From Gemmatimonadota bacterium (GTDB lineage Bacteria; Gemmatimonadota; Gemmatimonadetes; Gemmatimonadales; GWC2-71-9): a DNA stretch of 19,253 bases. Under the pieces are notes generated by a model. The model ran no database searches, had not been told where the DNA came from, and saw nothing but the letters and a program-made list of their open reading frames with translations. The position numbers were made by a program, and so were the translations under genes. Location: positions 6,026 through 25,278 of the forward strand of contig QHTY01000173.1 of assembly GCA_003220985.1 (NCBI GenBank). The letters run 5' to 3'. Positions 1-7,548 of the stretch are shown here, in pieces. Position 1 is the first letter of the stretch. Each line of letters begins with the position of its first letter.

Positions 1-1568
1 AGTCGGGCACTGAAGTCTGCGAAGTTCCGCTGCTCCCGCGGCGTCCACGCGACCTCGGCGAGCGCCGTGAGCCGCGGAAATACCATGTACTCGACGTTTT
101 TGGGCGTGCGCTGGTACTCGGTCCAGATCTGTCCCTGCGTGCCGAGGACGTGCTTGGCCTGCAGGGAGTCGAGCGCCGCCGGGATCGGCTCGTAGGCGTA
201 CACGGTATCGAGCGGCAGGAAGCCGCCGATGGCCATCGGCTCGGCGGCGCTATTCTGGGACTGATAGTAATCGAAGTAGGTGTTCGACGTGGGCGTCATC
301 ACGACGTCGTGTCCGGCCTGCGCCGCGGCGATGCCGCCATCGATGCCCCGCCATGACATCACGACCGCATTGGGCGCCAGTCCCTCCGTCCCGCCTTCGA
401 GGATTTCATCCCAACCGATCAGGGCGCGCCCGCGCGCGGCGAGCCACTGGCTCATCTGCGCGGTCATCCAGCTCTGCAGATGGTTTTCGTCCCGCAGGCC
501 CAGCTCGCGGATGCGCGTCTGCGCGAGCGGGCTCGTCTTCCACTGATCCTTCACCGCCTCGTCGCCGCCGGTGTGGATCCAGTGACTGGGGAAGAGCGCC
601 AGCACTTCGGTCAACACGTCCTGCATGAAGTGGATGGCCGAGTCCGACGGATTGAGGATGTTGGCGTCCACGCCCCAGTGCGTGAGGACCTCGAGCTGTT
701 GGCCGGTGTTGCCGAGCCAGGGATACGCGGCGATCGCGGCCTGCGCGTGCCCCGGCATCTCGATTTCCGGCACGACCGTGATGAAGCGCGCCTGGGCGTA
801 GGCGACGATCTCGCGGACGTCGTCCTGCGTGTAGAAGCCGCCGTGCGGAATGTTGTCGTAGACCCACTGCGTCGTGTCCGCATACGCGCGCTGGGCGCCG
901 ACGAGCGACTGGCGCCGCCACGCTCCCACCGCCGTGAGCAGCGGATACTTCTTGATCTCGACGCGCCATCCCTGATCGTCGGTCAGATGCCAGTGAAAGC
1001 GGTTCAGCTTATGGAGGGCGAGGAGGTCGATGTATTTCTTGACGAATTCCTTGGGCATGAACGAGCGCGACACGTCGAGGTGGGCGCCGCGCCACGAGAA
1101 GCGCGGCCAATCTTCGATCGCGACTGCCGGCACGGTCCACGAGACCTCGGCTCCCGGCGCGGCGCGAAAAATGTCGGGCGGCAAGAGCTGTCGGAGCGTT
1201 TCGACGGCGTAAAACGCGCCGGCGGGGCGGTATGCGCGGATGGTGATCCGCGCGGGCGTCACGGAGAGGCGGTACCCTTCCGCGCCGAGGCGTGACAGCG
1301 TCGGATCGAGGCCGAGCGAAATCGTTCCCGCGGCCCCCGCCCCCCCCGCGGCGGCCCCCACCGATAGCCGATAGCCGGTAGCAGGTTGTAACCAATCGGC
1401 CAGCCGATATCCGATGTCACGCGTGGCGCGATCGGCGACGATGACGGTGCGCGTGGTCAGGGTGAACGTCCCGGTCCCGCGCGTCATGTGAACGGGCCGA
1501 GGGATCACAGCGAGCGCGGTGTCCTGGACACCGGCAACGAGAACGACGAACGCGAGCAGGTTGACCAT
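1..1568 (-). CDS. Beta-N-acetylhexosaminidase, GH20 family (3' end beyond window)
   Basis: Glycoside hydrolase family 20 enzyme that removes terminal N-acetylhexosamine (GlcNAc/GalNAc) from glycans, probably in the periplasm or outside the cell. I translated the minus strand from the ATG at 1568-1566; the frame stays open to the left edge, giving about 522 residues without a stop. The N-terminus is hydrophobic (MVNLLAFVVLVAGVQDTALA) and looks like a weak signal peptide. A GH20b-type N-terminal domain covers roughly residues 25-145, followed by the catalytic TIM barrel with WRGAHLDVSR, NRFHWHLTDDQGWR and PEIEMPGHAQAA. HTGGDE carries the family's Asp-Glu catalytic pair at D336-E337, and GTQGQIWTEY and LAEVAWTP follow near the edge. 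Only the C-terminal end is missing. The gene is divergent from the sugar isomerase-like gene with 53 bp between starts. A G8 tract and a 7-base repeat lie in its N-terminal domain. Family assignment is secure; the exact substrate is not. Confidence 0.93.
   Translation of the reverse strand, partial: MVNLLAFVVLVAGVQDTALAVIPRPVHMTRGTGTFTLTTRTVIVADRATRDIGYRLADWLQPATGYRLSVGAAAGGAGAAGTISLGLDPTLSRLGAEGYRLSVTPARITIRAYRPAGAFYAVETLRQLLPPDIFRAAPGAEVSWTVPAVAIEDWPRFSWRGAHLDVSRSFMPKEFVKKYIDLLALHKLNRFHWHLTDDQGWRVEIKKYPLLTAVGAWRRQSLVGAQRAYADTTQWVYDNIPHGGFYTQDDVREIVAYAQARFITVVPEIEMPGHAQAAIAAYPWLGNTGQQLEVLTHWGVDANILNPSDSAIHFMQDVLTEVLALFPSHWIHTGGDEAVKDQWKTSPLAQTRIRELGLRDENHLQSWMTAQMSQWLAARGRALIGWDEILEGGTEGLAPNAVVMSWRGIDGGIAAAQAGHDVVMTPTSNTYFDYYQSQNSAAEPMAIGGFLPLDTVYAYEPIPAALDSLQAKHVLGTQGQIWTEYQRTPKNVEYMVFPRLTALAEVAWTPREQRNFADFSAR
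1362..1382. repeat. Three tandem 7-base units inside the GH20 gene
   Basis: CGATAGC, CGATAGC and CGGTAGC follow one another directly. Three 7-base units make 21 bases, so the reading frame is kept; on the coding strand they encode part of PATGYRLSVG in the N-terminal domain. It is the first of several 7-base-periodic stretches in this window. Three short units could arise by chance, so the repeat call is moderate. Confidence 0.55.
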
Positions 1569-1608
1569 GCCGCATATGATATGGCTCGCCGAGATGTTCA
1601 GCGACCCG

Positions 1609-1614
1609 TATTTT
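1609..1614 (+). promoter_or_regulatory. Candidate -10 element before the sugar isomerase-like gene
   Basis: TATTTT ends seven bases before the ATG at 1622, and I see no Shine-Dalgarno sequence in front of that ATG. This spacing would fit a leaderless transcript. No good -35 hexamer is visible 16-18 bases upstream, so this is only a candidate. Confidence 0.2.
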
Positions 1615-1621
1615 AGCGGGC

Positions 1622-2470
1622 ATGAAACGACGCGACTTCATTCAGACCGTGAGCGCGGCAGCCGCCGGTGGCATCCTTGCCCGCTCGCCATTCGGCACGG
1701 CAAAGAAACTGGATCGCATCGGGCTCGAGACGTATGCCGTCCGTCACGCGATGGCGGAGAATCCCGAGCGCACACTCGCGGCGGTGCGCGCGATCGGCTA
1801 CACCGACGTCGAGCTGCTGTGGTCGTTCAATCTCTTCGGTCGCACGCCCGCGCAGGTGGCGGCGACGCTCAAGAACGAGGGACTGCGCGCGCCCTCGTGT
1901 CACATGTCGGCCGACACGATCTTCGTGGGATGGGAGCGCAGCCTCGACACAGCGAAACTGCTCGGCCACCAGTACCTCGTCGTTCCCGATTTCGAGGACT
2001 GGACCAAGCAGACGCTCGACGATTGGCGCGAGTGGGCCGACCGCTTCAACGCCGCGGGGGCCGTCGCCCGGAAAGCGGGGCTGTGGCTCGCTTTCCATAA
2101 TGAGGCCTATCACCAGAAGCCGATCGACGGGCAGATCCCGTTCGATGTCTTTATCAACCGTCTCGATCCCTCCGTCACGCGGCTCCAGCTCGACGTCGGC
2201 AACATGCTGATCGGGGGCGGCGATCCGATGCAATATCTGCAGAAGTATCCCGATCGCTTCTGGCTCTTCCATCTGAAAGACGCAGTGGCCGATCGCTCGC
2301 ATGACACCGGCCTTGGCAAGGGCATGTTCGACTTCAAGCGCTTCCTGGCTGCGGTGCCGCAGCTCGACCAGAAGCCGGCGTACGTGGAGCAGGAATCGGC
2401 CAAAGACTCGGGCGGGGATCTGGCAGATGCCCGCGCGAACTTTGAATACCTGCACGCGCTGGAGTTCTGA
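1622..2470 (+). CDS. Sugar phosphate isomerase/epimerase-type TIM-barrel protein with Tat signal
   Basis: A 282-residue protein of the xylose isomerase-like TIM-barrel (AP endonuclease family 2) superfamily. It opens with a Tat-type signal: KRRDFIQ followed by a small hydrophobic stretch VSAAAAGGILA, implying export of the folded protein. The barrel shows family landmarks: IGLETYAVR near residue 35, YTDVELLW, CHMSADTIF, WLAFHNEAY, RLQLDVGNMLIGGGD, FWLFHLKDA and PAYVEQES, with acidic and histidine residues at strand ends that usually bind a divalent metal. It is followed after 8 bases by the TolB-like gene and then by a GMC dehydrogenase and its small subunit. Members of this superfamily act on keto-sugars, as isomerases, epimerases or lyases. 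With a Tat-exported sugar dehydrogenase downstream, a periplasmic keto-sugar substrate is a reasonable inference. The precise reaction cannot be read from sequence. Confidence 0.87.
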   Translation: MKRRDFIQTVSAAAAGGILARSPFGTAKKLDRIGLETYAVRHAMAENPERTLAAVRAIGYTDVELLWSFNLFGRTPAQVAATLKNEGLRAPSCHMSADTIFVGWERSLDTAKLLGHQYLVVPDFEDWTKQTLDDWREWADRFNAAGAVARKAGLWLAFHNEAYHQKPIDGQIPFDVFINRLDPSVTRLQLDVGNMLIGGGDPMQYLQKYPDRFWLFHLKDAVADRSHDTGLGKGMFDFKRFLAAVPQLDQKPAYVEQESAKDSGGDLADARANFEYLHALEF

Positions 2471-2478
2471 GACGGCGG

Positions 2479-3325
2479 ATGGTGCTCTTCCTGGTCGCCC
2501 TCGTCGCGCAGGACACCACCACCCGCAGCGTTCTGAAAACGGTCGACATCTCGACCGCAAAAACCGAAACGGTCTACAGCGCCGACCGGCGTTTCGAAGC
2601 CCCCAACTGGTCCCGTGACGGTCGCTACTTCCTGATCAACAGCGAGGGGCGGCTCTATCGCCTCAGCGCCGGAGCGCGTCAGCTCACCGAGCTCCCGGTT
2701 GACCTCGCCACGCCGCGCATCAACAACGATCACGGCATCTCGCCCGATGGGAAATCGCTCGTGATCAGCAACGAGCCCACGGAAGACTGGCAGAGCTCGA
2801 GCGTCTACCTCCTCCCGATCGGCGGTGGCACGCCGAAACGGATCACGACGAAGGCGCCGAGCTTCTGGCATGGATGGTCACCGGACGGCAAGACGTTGGC
2901 GTTCGTCGGCCGCCGCGATGAGGAGTTCGACATTTACACGATCCCCGTGGACGGCGGCGACGAACGGCGCATCACGACGTGCAAGGGGCTCGACGACGGA
3001 CCGGACTATTCTCCCGACGGCGTCTTCATCTGGCAGCCAGCCTGAGCAGCTGACCAACGACGCGTACGCGAACTGGTTTCCCCATCCGTCGCCTGACGGA
3101 CGCTGGCTGGTGTTCCTCTCGTTCATCGAAGATCAGGGACAGGACCATCCGTTCGGCCGACAGGTGAAACTGCGGCTGATGGATCTGCGCGATCGGTCGG
3201 CGCGCGATCTGACGCCCGAATTCTTCGGGGGGCAGGGAACGATCAACGTTCCAAGTTGGTCACCGGACAGCCGGCGCGTAGCGTTCGTCTCCTACGAGCG
3301 GCATGTTACTAGCCACGATCATTAA
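2479..3325 (+). pseudogene. TolB-like WD40-type beta-propeller protein, broken by an internal deletion
   Basis: The first frame (2479-3045, 188 residues) contains propeller blades: RRFEAPNWSRDGRYFLINS, NNDHGISPDGKSLVIS, FWHGWSPDGKTLAFVGRR and DDGPDYSPDG, then stops after VFIWQPA. The rest of the fold continues in another frame from about 3042: SQPEQLTNDAYANWFPHPSP, then VKLRLMDL and GGQGTINVPSWSPDSRR, ending at the TAA at 3323-3325. Relatives of this family normally have about 17 more residues between SPDG and QLTND. The combined length of 847 bases also requires a missing 3n+2 bases, so a deletion of about 50 bases fits. Intact relatives are roughly 290-residue proteins named after the TolB propeller; their role is not well defined. 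It lies 8 bases after the isomerase-like gene and 9 before the GMC gene. It may be a true pseudogene or an assembly error. Confidence 0.75.
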
Positions 3326-3334
3326 GGAACGCGC

Positions 3335-5128
3335 ATGACTCTGATCCGCTTCAAAGCTTCCCAAGAACAGGACGTCGACCTACGCCGCACCTACGATGCC
3401 GTCGTCGTAGGCTCCGGCGCGGCGGGCGGCATGGCTGCCCATGTCCTCACAGCGCAGGGGATGAAGGTGCTGCTGCTCGAAGCGGGGAAGAAGATCCCGA
3501 TCGAGCAGGAGCTCAGGTCGATGGAGTGGCCCTATGACCATCCGCGCCGCGGAGAAGCGCCGCCCGGCGATCACGCCATCCGCTACAACGAATACACGGT
3601 GCGGCAGCCCCCCTACGCAAAAGGTTCGGCGTTCAAGCACGTGTTCTCGTACGTGGGCGGCTGGGGTGGATCGGACTACGTCAAGAACATTCTGGTGGAC
3701 GAGAAAGACCACCCGTACACGGGTACGCGCTACGCCTGGGTGCGCGCGCGACTGTTGGGTGTCAAGACGAACATCTGGGGCCGCCTCGCGCTCCGCCTCT
3801 CCGACTACGACTTCAAGGGCAAAACGCACGACGGCTATGGGGAAGACTGGCCGATCTCCTACGCCGATCTCGAGCCGTACTACGACAAGGTGGACCTGTA
3901 CCTCGGCATCTCCGGCCACAAGGAGAACCTGCCGCATCTCCCCGACAGCTTGTTCCAACGCCCCAACAAGCTGACCGCCGCCGAGGTGAAGCTGCGCCAG
4001 AGTCTCAAGCAAATGGGGCGGACGCTCACGCCGTATCGCGCCGGCGTCACGACGGACGGTGTGAAAAACAAGTACCGCAGCAAGTGCTTCGGGCGCGGCG
4101 CGTGTGGCCGGCGTCCCGGTGGCTGCGACATCCACGCCGCGTTCGATTCGCCGACCGGGCTGATCTACCCCGCGATGGACACCGGCAACCTCACGCTGCG
4201 CACCAATGCGATCGCGCATGAGGTGCTGGTGGACCCGAAGACCGGCAAGGCGCGTGGGATTTCGTTCGTCGATGCGCAGAATCACAAGACCTACGAGGCG
4301 AAAGCTCGTGTGGTCATCCTCGCGGCGTCGACACTGGAGAGTGCCAGGTTGTTGTTGTTGTCGAAATCGCGCCAATACCCGAACGGCATCGGCAACTCGA
4401 GCGGGCACGTGGGTCACAACTTCTGCGAACACGTGATGGGGCCGGGCGTGACTGGGCTGGTCAAGGAGCTTGTGGGCGGCGCGGAGCCGACGCTGGACGA
4501 CGGCAAACCCGGCGGCTTCTACGTGGCGCGGTTCCGGAATCTCGAGGACAAGCAGCCCGGCTTCATCCGCGGCTACGGGTTTGAGGGCGGATCCGGCTTC
4601 TCGATCTTCCCCGACAGCGCGTGGAATACGCCGGGGTTCGGCGGCCAGTTCAAGAAGTCGGTCCGCGATCACGCCGGCGCCTTCATCGGTCTGGGCGGCT
4701 TCGGTGAGGTGCTCGCGCGCTACGAGAACTACGTGGACTTAGATCCCGCGGTGAAGGATGCCTGGGGAATTCCGGTGCTGCGTTTCCATTATCAGTTCGG
4801 CGACAACGAGAAGAAGATGTGCGAGGACATGGCGAACGCCGGCAAGGAAATGTTGGAGGCCGCAGGCATCGAAGTGATCGGTGTCGACAAGAATATTCTC
4901 ACCGAAGGATGGTCCATCCACGAGCTGGGCACGGCGCGGATGGGCAGTGATCCCAAGACGTCGGTCCTGAACCAGTTCCAGCAGTCGCACGACGTCAAGA
5001 ATCTGTTCGTCGTGGACGGCTCGAGTCACGTGAGCGCGTCCTGCCAGAATCCGACGTGGACGATCATGGCGCTCGCCTGGCGGTCGTGCGAGCACCTGGC
5101 GGACGAATTCAAGCGGGGGAACGTATGA
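3335..5128 (+). CDS. GMC family FAD-dependent oxidoreductase (sugar/glycoside dehydrogenase large subunit)
   Basis: A 597-residue flavoprotein of the glucose-methanol-choline family, the type that pairs with a gluconate 2-dehydrogenase subunit 3-like partner and oxidises sugar hydroxyls. The FAD-binding Rossmann motif is DAVVVGSGAAGG (G26, G28, G31) with E49 at the end of the second strand (KVLLLEAG). The C-terminal GMC region shows IHELGTARMG (H529) and SSHVSASCQNPTWTIMALAW (H565 and N572, likely active-site candidates). A three-cysteine loop at C251, C257 and C264 corresponds to the region that binds a [3Fe-4S] cluster in bacterial FAD glucose dehydrogenase, but with altered spacing. There is no signal peptide of its own; export by hitch-hiking on the Tat-signal partner is expected. 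AAGGA at 3324-3328 serves the ATG at 3335. The stop overlaps the next gene's start by four bases. No cytochrome c acceptor is visible in the window. Substrate unknown. Confidence 0.93.
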   Translation: MTLIRFKASQEQDVDLRRTYDAVVVGSGAAGGMAAHVLTAQGMKVLLLEAGKKIPIEQELRSMEWPYDHPRRGEAPPGDHAIRYNEYTVRQPPYAKGSAFKHVFSYVGGWGGSDYVKNILVDEKDHPYTGTRYAWVRARLLGVKTNIWGRLALRLSDYDFKGKTHDGYGEDWPISYADLEPYYDKVDLYLGISGHKENLPHLPDSLFQRPNKLTAAEVKLRQSLKQMGRTLTPYRAGVTTDGVKNKYRSKCFGRGACGRRPGGCDIHAAFDSPTGLIYPAMDTGNLTLRTNAIAHEVLVDPKTGKARGISFVDAQNHKTYEAKARVVILAASTLESARLLLLSKSRQYPNGIGNSSGHVGHNFCEHVMGPGVTGLVKELVGGAEPTLDDGKPGGFYVARFRNLEDKQPGFIRGYGFEGGSGFSIFPDSAWNTPGFGGQFKKSVRDHAGAFIGLGGFGEVLARYENYVDLDPAVKDAWGIPVLRFHYQFGDNEKKMCEDMANAGKEMLEAAGIEVIGVDKNILTEGWSIHELGTARMGSDPKTSVLNQFQQSHDVKNLFVVDGSSHVSASCQNPTWTIMALAWRSCEHLADEFKRGNV

Positions 5129-5646
5129 CGATCTCGCGTCGCGACATGATTCAGGCGACAGCGGCGGCCATGGCGCTGCCGGCGCTCGCCAAGGCCTCAA
5201 GCCCCAGCCCCCAGCCCCTGTTCTTCACGCCAGCGGAATTCGCGCTGGTGGATGAGATGAGCGACATGATCATCCCGACCGACGCGCAGTCGGGCGGCGC
5301 GCGCGCCGCGGGCTGCGCCGCGTATATCGACGCGCGACTCGCCGAGGCGTTCGAGAAGGACGAGCCGCAGCGCTGGCGCGCGGGGATCCAGGCGGCGGAA
5401 GCGCTGTCGCAGGAGATGCACGCCACGACGTTCATGGCGTCGACGCCCGAGCAGAGGCTGGCGCTGCTCACGCGCATCGCCGCCGCCGAAAACGATCCCA
5501 AGACCGATGCCGAGAAATTCTTCCGCCAGATCAAGAGTGCGACGATCCGGGCGTATTACACCTCGAAGACCGGCATCCACGACGACCAGCGGTACAAAGG
5601 CAACGTGATTCAGCCGGGGGAGTACGCGGGGTACGATGCCACATGA
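5125..5646 (+). CDS. Gluconate 2-dehydrogenase subunit 3 family protein (Tat-signal small subunit)
   Basis: A 173-residue protein starting at the ATG that overlaps the GMC stop codon as ATGA. I prefer it to upstream in-frame starts because it gives a proper Tat signal, SRRDMIQATAAAMALPALA. After a short Pro/Ser linker the family region begins with FFTPAEFALVDEMSDMIIPT, then GCAAYIDARLAEAF, a helical middle and KFFRQIKSATIRAYYTSKTG, ending with YKGNVIQPGEYAGYD. Proteins of this family form the small subunit of membrane-bound or periplasmic sugar dehydrogenases and carry the catalytic flavoprotein through the Tat system. Translational coupling to the GMC gene supports a 1:1 complex. The linker right after the signal is encoded by a 7-base repeat. 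Family is clear; the electron route to the respiratory chain is not seen. Confidence 0.9.
   Translation: MTISRRDMIQATAAAMALPALAKASSPSPQPLFFTPAEFALVDEMSDMIIPTDAQSGGARAAGCAAYIDARLAEAFEKDEPQRWRAGIQAAEALSQEMHATTFMASTPEQRLALLTRIAAAENDPKTDAEKFFRQIKSATIRAYYTSKTGIHDDQRYKGNVIQPGEYAGYDAT
5199..5219. repeat. Three 7-base units at the signal-peptide/mature junction of the small subunit
   Basis: AAGCCCC, AGCCCCC and AGCCCCT are consecutive 7-base units encoding the Ser/Pro-rich stretch SSPSPQPL between the Tat signal and the first family motif. The 21 bases keep the frame. A linker is a place where an inserted or expanded repeat would be tolerated. Related C-rich units read on the other strand occur at 17774-17797. 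Confidence 0.5.
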
Positions 5647-6193
5647 GGCAACCGAGCTCGACACGCCACGGCTCACCCTGATCGCGTCCACAGCCGAGCA
5701 ACTGCTCGCGCTGATCGAGCATCCGGACCAATTCGAGGACGTCGCCGCCCTGACCCCCGCGGATGGACTGCGGGGGTTTTACGTCTCCGGCGAGGTGTCG
5801 CCCCGCTGGCTCGCGGCGCTGCGCACGTCGGCCGGGGGCACCAACCCCTGGAGCCACGGCTTCTGGGTGGTCGAGAAGAGCACGGGCGAGATCGTCGGGG
5901 CTGCCGGGTTCAAAGGCGGTCCCGATGCGGAGGGCATGGTGGAGATCGCCTACGGCATCGTGCCGTCTCGCGAGGGTCGGGGATACGCTACCGAAGCGGC
6001 GCGCGCGTTGATTCACTTCGCCGCAAACGACGCACGCGTGCGACTGATCCGCGCGCACACGCTCCCCGAGTCCAACGCGTCGACCCGGGTGCTGCAGAAA
6101 TGCGGTTTCGTGCAGATCGGTGAGGTCACGGACCCCGAGGATGGACCGGTCTGGCGGTGGGAACGGAGCCCGCAGCATATTGGGACGCCATGA
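5636..6193 (+). CDS. GNAT family N-acetyltransferase (RimJ/RimL type)
   Basis: A 185-residue acetyl-CoA-dependent acetyltransferase. It begins ELDTPRLTLIASTAEQLLAL, the usual opening of the RimJ/RimL (Acetyltransf_3) group, and continues with HGFWVVEKSTGEIVGAAGFK. Motif A is MVEIAYGIVPSREGRGYATEA, with the acetyl-CoA-binding R-x-G-x-G/A signature as REGRGYA. Motif B is LPESNASTRVLQKCGFVQIG. The start at 5636 overlaps the end of the small-subunit gene by 11 bases in another frame. Its stop overlaps the next gene's ATG. The protein is cytoplasmic; relatives acetylate N-termini of proteins, antibiotics or small amines, and the target here cannot be told. Its presence in an apparent sugar-oxidation operon may simply be co-transcription. 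Confidence 0.88.
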   Translation: MPHEATELDTPRLTLIASTAEQLLALIEHPDQFEDVAALTPADGLRGFYVSGEVSPRWLAALRTSAGGTNPWSHGFWVVEKSTGEIVGAAGFKGGPDAEGMVEIAYGIVPSREGRGYATEAARALIHFAANDARVRLIRAHTLPESNASTRVLQKCGFVQIGEVTDPEDGPVWRWERSPQHIGTP

Positions 6194-6525
6194 GAGAGAC
6201 CGTCATGAACGGCACGGGGCACGCGGTGTTCGTTCCCGGTGAATGGCGCTCGCTTGCCGCGTGTCTCGGCCTGTCGCCCCGCGAGTGCGGCATCGTGCGC
6301 GCCGTATTCGACGGCAATTCGGAGAAGGACGCCGCCGCACGCCTCGGCCTGTCGCCGCACACCGTCCACACCTACCTCTGGCGCATCTACCGCAAGCTGC
6401 GCGTGCAGAGCCGCGAGGAGCTGCTCGTGCGTGTCTTTGCCGAATTCCGCGCCCTCCCCCCACTCAAACGCGCCGGCAACGGCGGAAACCGGAATCGTCA
6501 GGAGTCGCGCCGCCGCTCGATGTAG
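6190..6525 (+). CDS. Small LuxR-type (GerE) helix-turn-helix regulator
   Basis: A 111-residue protein from the ATG at 6190, which overlaps the GNAT stop as ATGA. An in-frame GTG at 6157 would add 11 residues inside the GNAT gene and is less likely. The C-terminal half is a GerE/LuxR DNA-binding domain: LGLSPRECGIVRAVFDGNSE, KDAAARLGLSPHTVHTYLWR (recognition helix region) and IYRKLRVQSREELLVRVFAE. It ends in a basic tail rich in Arg and Asn. There is no receiver, PAS or autoinducer domain; the N-terminal 30 residues are too short for one. It may therefore act as a constitutive or partner-dependent DNA-binding protein. As the last gene of the packed run it could regulate this operon or the following susCD genes, which is inference. 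Confidence 0.85.
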   Translation: MRETVMNGTGHAVFVPGEWRSLAACLGLSPRECGIVRAVFDGNSEKDAAARLGLSPHTVHTYLWRIYRKLRVQSREELLVRVFAEFRALPPLKRAGNGGNRNRQESRRRSM

Positions 6526-6631
6526 GCTGATCAGGTGACCCGGAGTAGGCGTCTTGTCGTTCTTCCCTGTAGGGACATGTTACGCCTTCGTTGCACGTTC
6601 GAGACCGTTGTGCCAACGGGGGCCGCCGTCT
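6526..6631 (+). other. Spacer before the deacetylase-susCD genes, with a small inverted repeat
   Basis: This 106-base spacer is the largest gap in the plus-strand run and is the likely place for a promoter of the deacetylase-susC-susD genes. It holds a short inverted repeat, TCCCTGTAGGGA, at 6564-6575. It also contains TTGTCG at 6554 with the poor -10 match TGTTAC 18 bases further on. I see no convincing consensus promoter or terminator. Confidence 0.25.
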
Positions 6632-7531
6632 ATGCATCTACCACGAGCGATCGCCATCGCCGGCTGGGTGACGTTCACCAGCGCGTCGCTCGTGTCTGCC
6701 CAAACCGCTACGCCCAGAACTTCCGCAGTTTCGCTGATCATCCGCACCGACGACATCGGCATGAGCCACAGCGTCAACATGGCGATGCAGAAGCTTGTGT
6801 CGACCGGCATGCCGGTTTCGGTGTCGGTGTTGTTCGTGTGCCCGTGGTATCAGGAAGCCGTGGAGATTCTGAAACAACATCCCACCGTCGCCGTCGGCAT
6901 CCATCTCGCGTTGAATTCGGAGTGGAAGAACTATCGCTGGGGTCCCGTCACCGGCAGTGCAGCCGTTCCATCGCTGGTCGATGCGAACGGCTTTTTCTTT
7001 CCCTCCTCCGAAGCGCTGCACCAGCACAACCCCAGCGTGGCCGAAGTCGAAAAGGAGCTGCGCGCGCAGATCGACCGCGCGCTCCGCTCCGGCGTGAAGA
7101 TCGATTACGTCGATTTTCACATGGGCACGGTGACGCGCTATCCGGAATTCCGCGAAGTCGCCGAGCGCCTCGCGAAGGAATACGGGCTCGGGATGTCGGG
7201 CTATTTCGGGGAGGCGATGGACGCGCCGCAGTATTTCGCGGCGCCGGACAAGAAGGCAGACAGTCTGGTCGCGTTCATCAGTCGGTTGAACCCCGGCCTG
7301 AACGCGGTGGTGACGCACGTCGGCATTGATGACGCGGAGCTGGGGGCGCTGCTCGACATGAACACCGACGAGCCGCTCGCCGACATGAGCAAGAACCGTC
7401 AGGGTGAGCTGACGGCGTTGACGTCGCAGCGGTTCAGCGCGGCCCTCAAGGGGCGCAACGTAGTCCTGCTGACGTATCGAGACGTGATTGCCCGGGAAGG
7501 TTTGCAGTCCATGCGGAGACCCGTGGAATGA
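6632..7531 (+). CDS. YdjC/ChbG-family carbohydrate deacetylase, exported
   Basis: A 299-residue member of the YdjC/ChbG (HpnK-like) deacetylase family; ChbG removes acetyl groups from chitooligosaccharides. I chose the ATG at 6632 because it gives a signal peptide (MHLPRAIAIAGWVTFTSASLVSAQ); an in-frame TTG at 6554 would add 26 unlikely residues. The metal and catalytic motifs are TDDIGMSHSVNMA (D40-D41), VAVGIHLALNSEW (H91) and IDYVDFHMGTV (H163). Later motifs include VVTHVGIDDAELG and NVVLLTYRDVI near the C-terminus. The length matches the family plus a signal peptide. It is followed directly by the SusC-like gene. With GH20 at the left edge it points to N-acetylated glycans as substrate. 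Most characterised relatives are cytoplasmic, so the exported form is notable. Confidence 0.88.
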   Translation: MHLPRAIAIAGWVTFTSASLVSAQTATPRTSAVSLIIRTDDIGMSHSVNMAMQKLVSTGMPVSVSVLFVCPWYQEAVEILKQHPTVAVGIHLALNSEWKNYRWGPVTGSAAVPSLVDANGFFFPSSEALHQHNPSVAEVEKELRAQIDRALRSGVKIDYVDFHMGTVTRYPEFREVAERLAKEYGLGMSGYFGEAMDAPQYFAAPDKKADSLVAFISRLNPGLNAVVTHVGIDDAELGALLDMNTDEPLADMSKNRQGELTALTSQRFSAALKGRNVVLLTYRDVIAREGLQSMRRPVE

Positions 7532-7544
7532 AGGAGGCGGAGGG
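7531..7544 (+). promoter_or_regulatory. Shine-Dalgarno region deciding the susC start
   Basis: AAGGAGG at 7531-7537 and a second GGAGGG at 7539-7544 precede the ATG at 7549, which opens a clean signal peptide. This favours 7549 over the in-frame ATG at 7528, which overlaps the upstream stop codon. Confidence 0.6.
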
Positions 7545-7548
7545 CTTC

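Noticed and set aside
1561..1580. Plus-strand promoter TTGACC ... TATGAT in the divergent spacer
   Set aside because: The hexamers are only 8 bases apart, far from the usual 16-18.
1613..2560. 315-codon minus-strand open frame opposite the TIM-barrel gene
   Set aside because: No recognisable domain, and the opposite strand encodes a well-supported Tat-signal TIM barrel.
3380..4672. 430-codon open frame on the minus strand opposite the GMC gene
   Set aside because: It is a high-GC shadow: Arg/Val/His-rich, without family motifs, and fully covered by a clearly recognised GMC protein.
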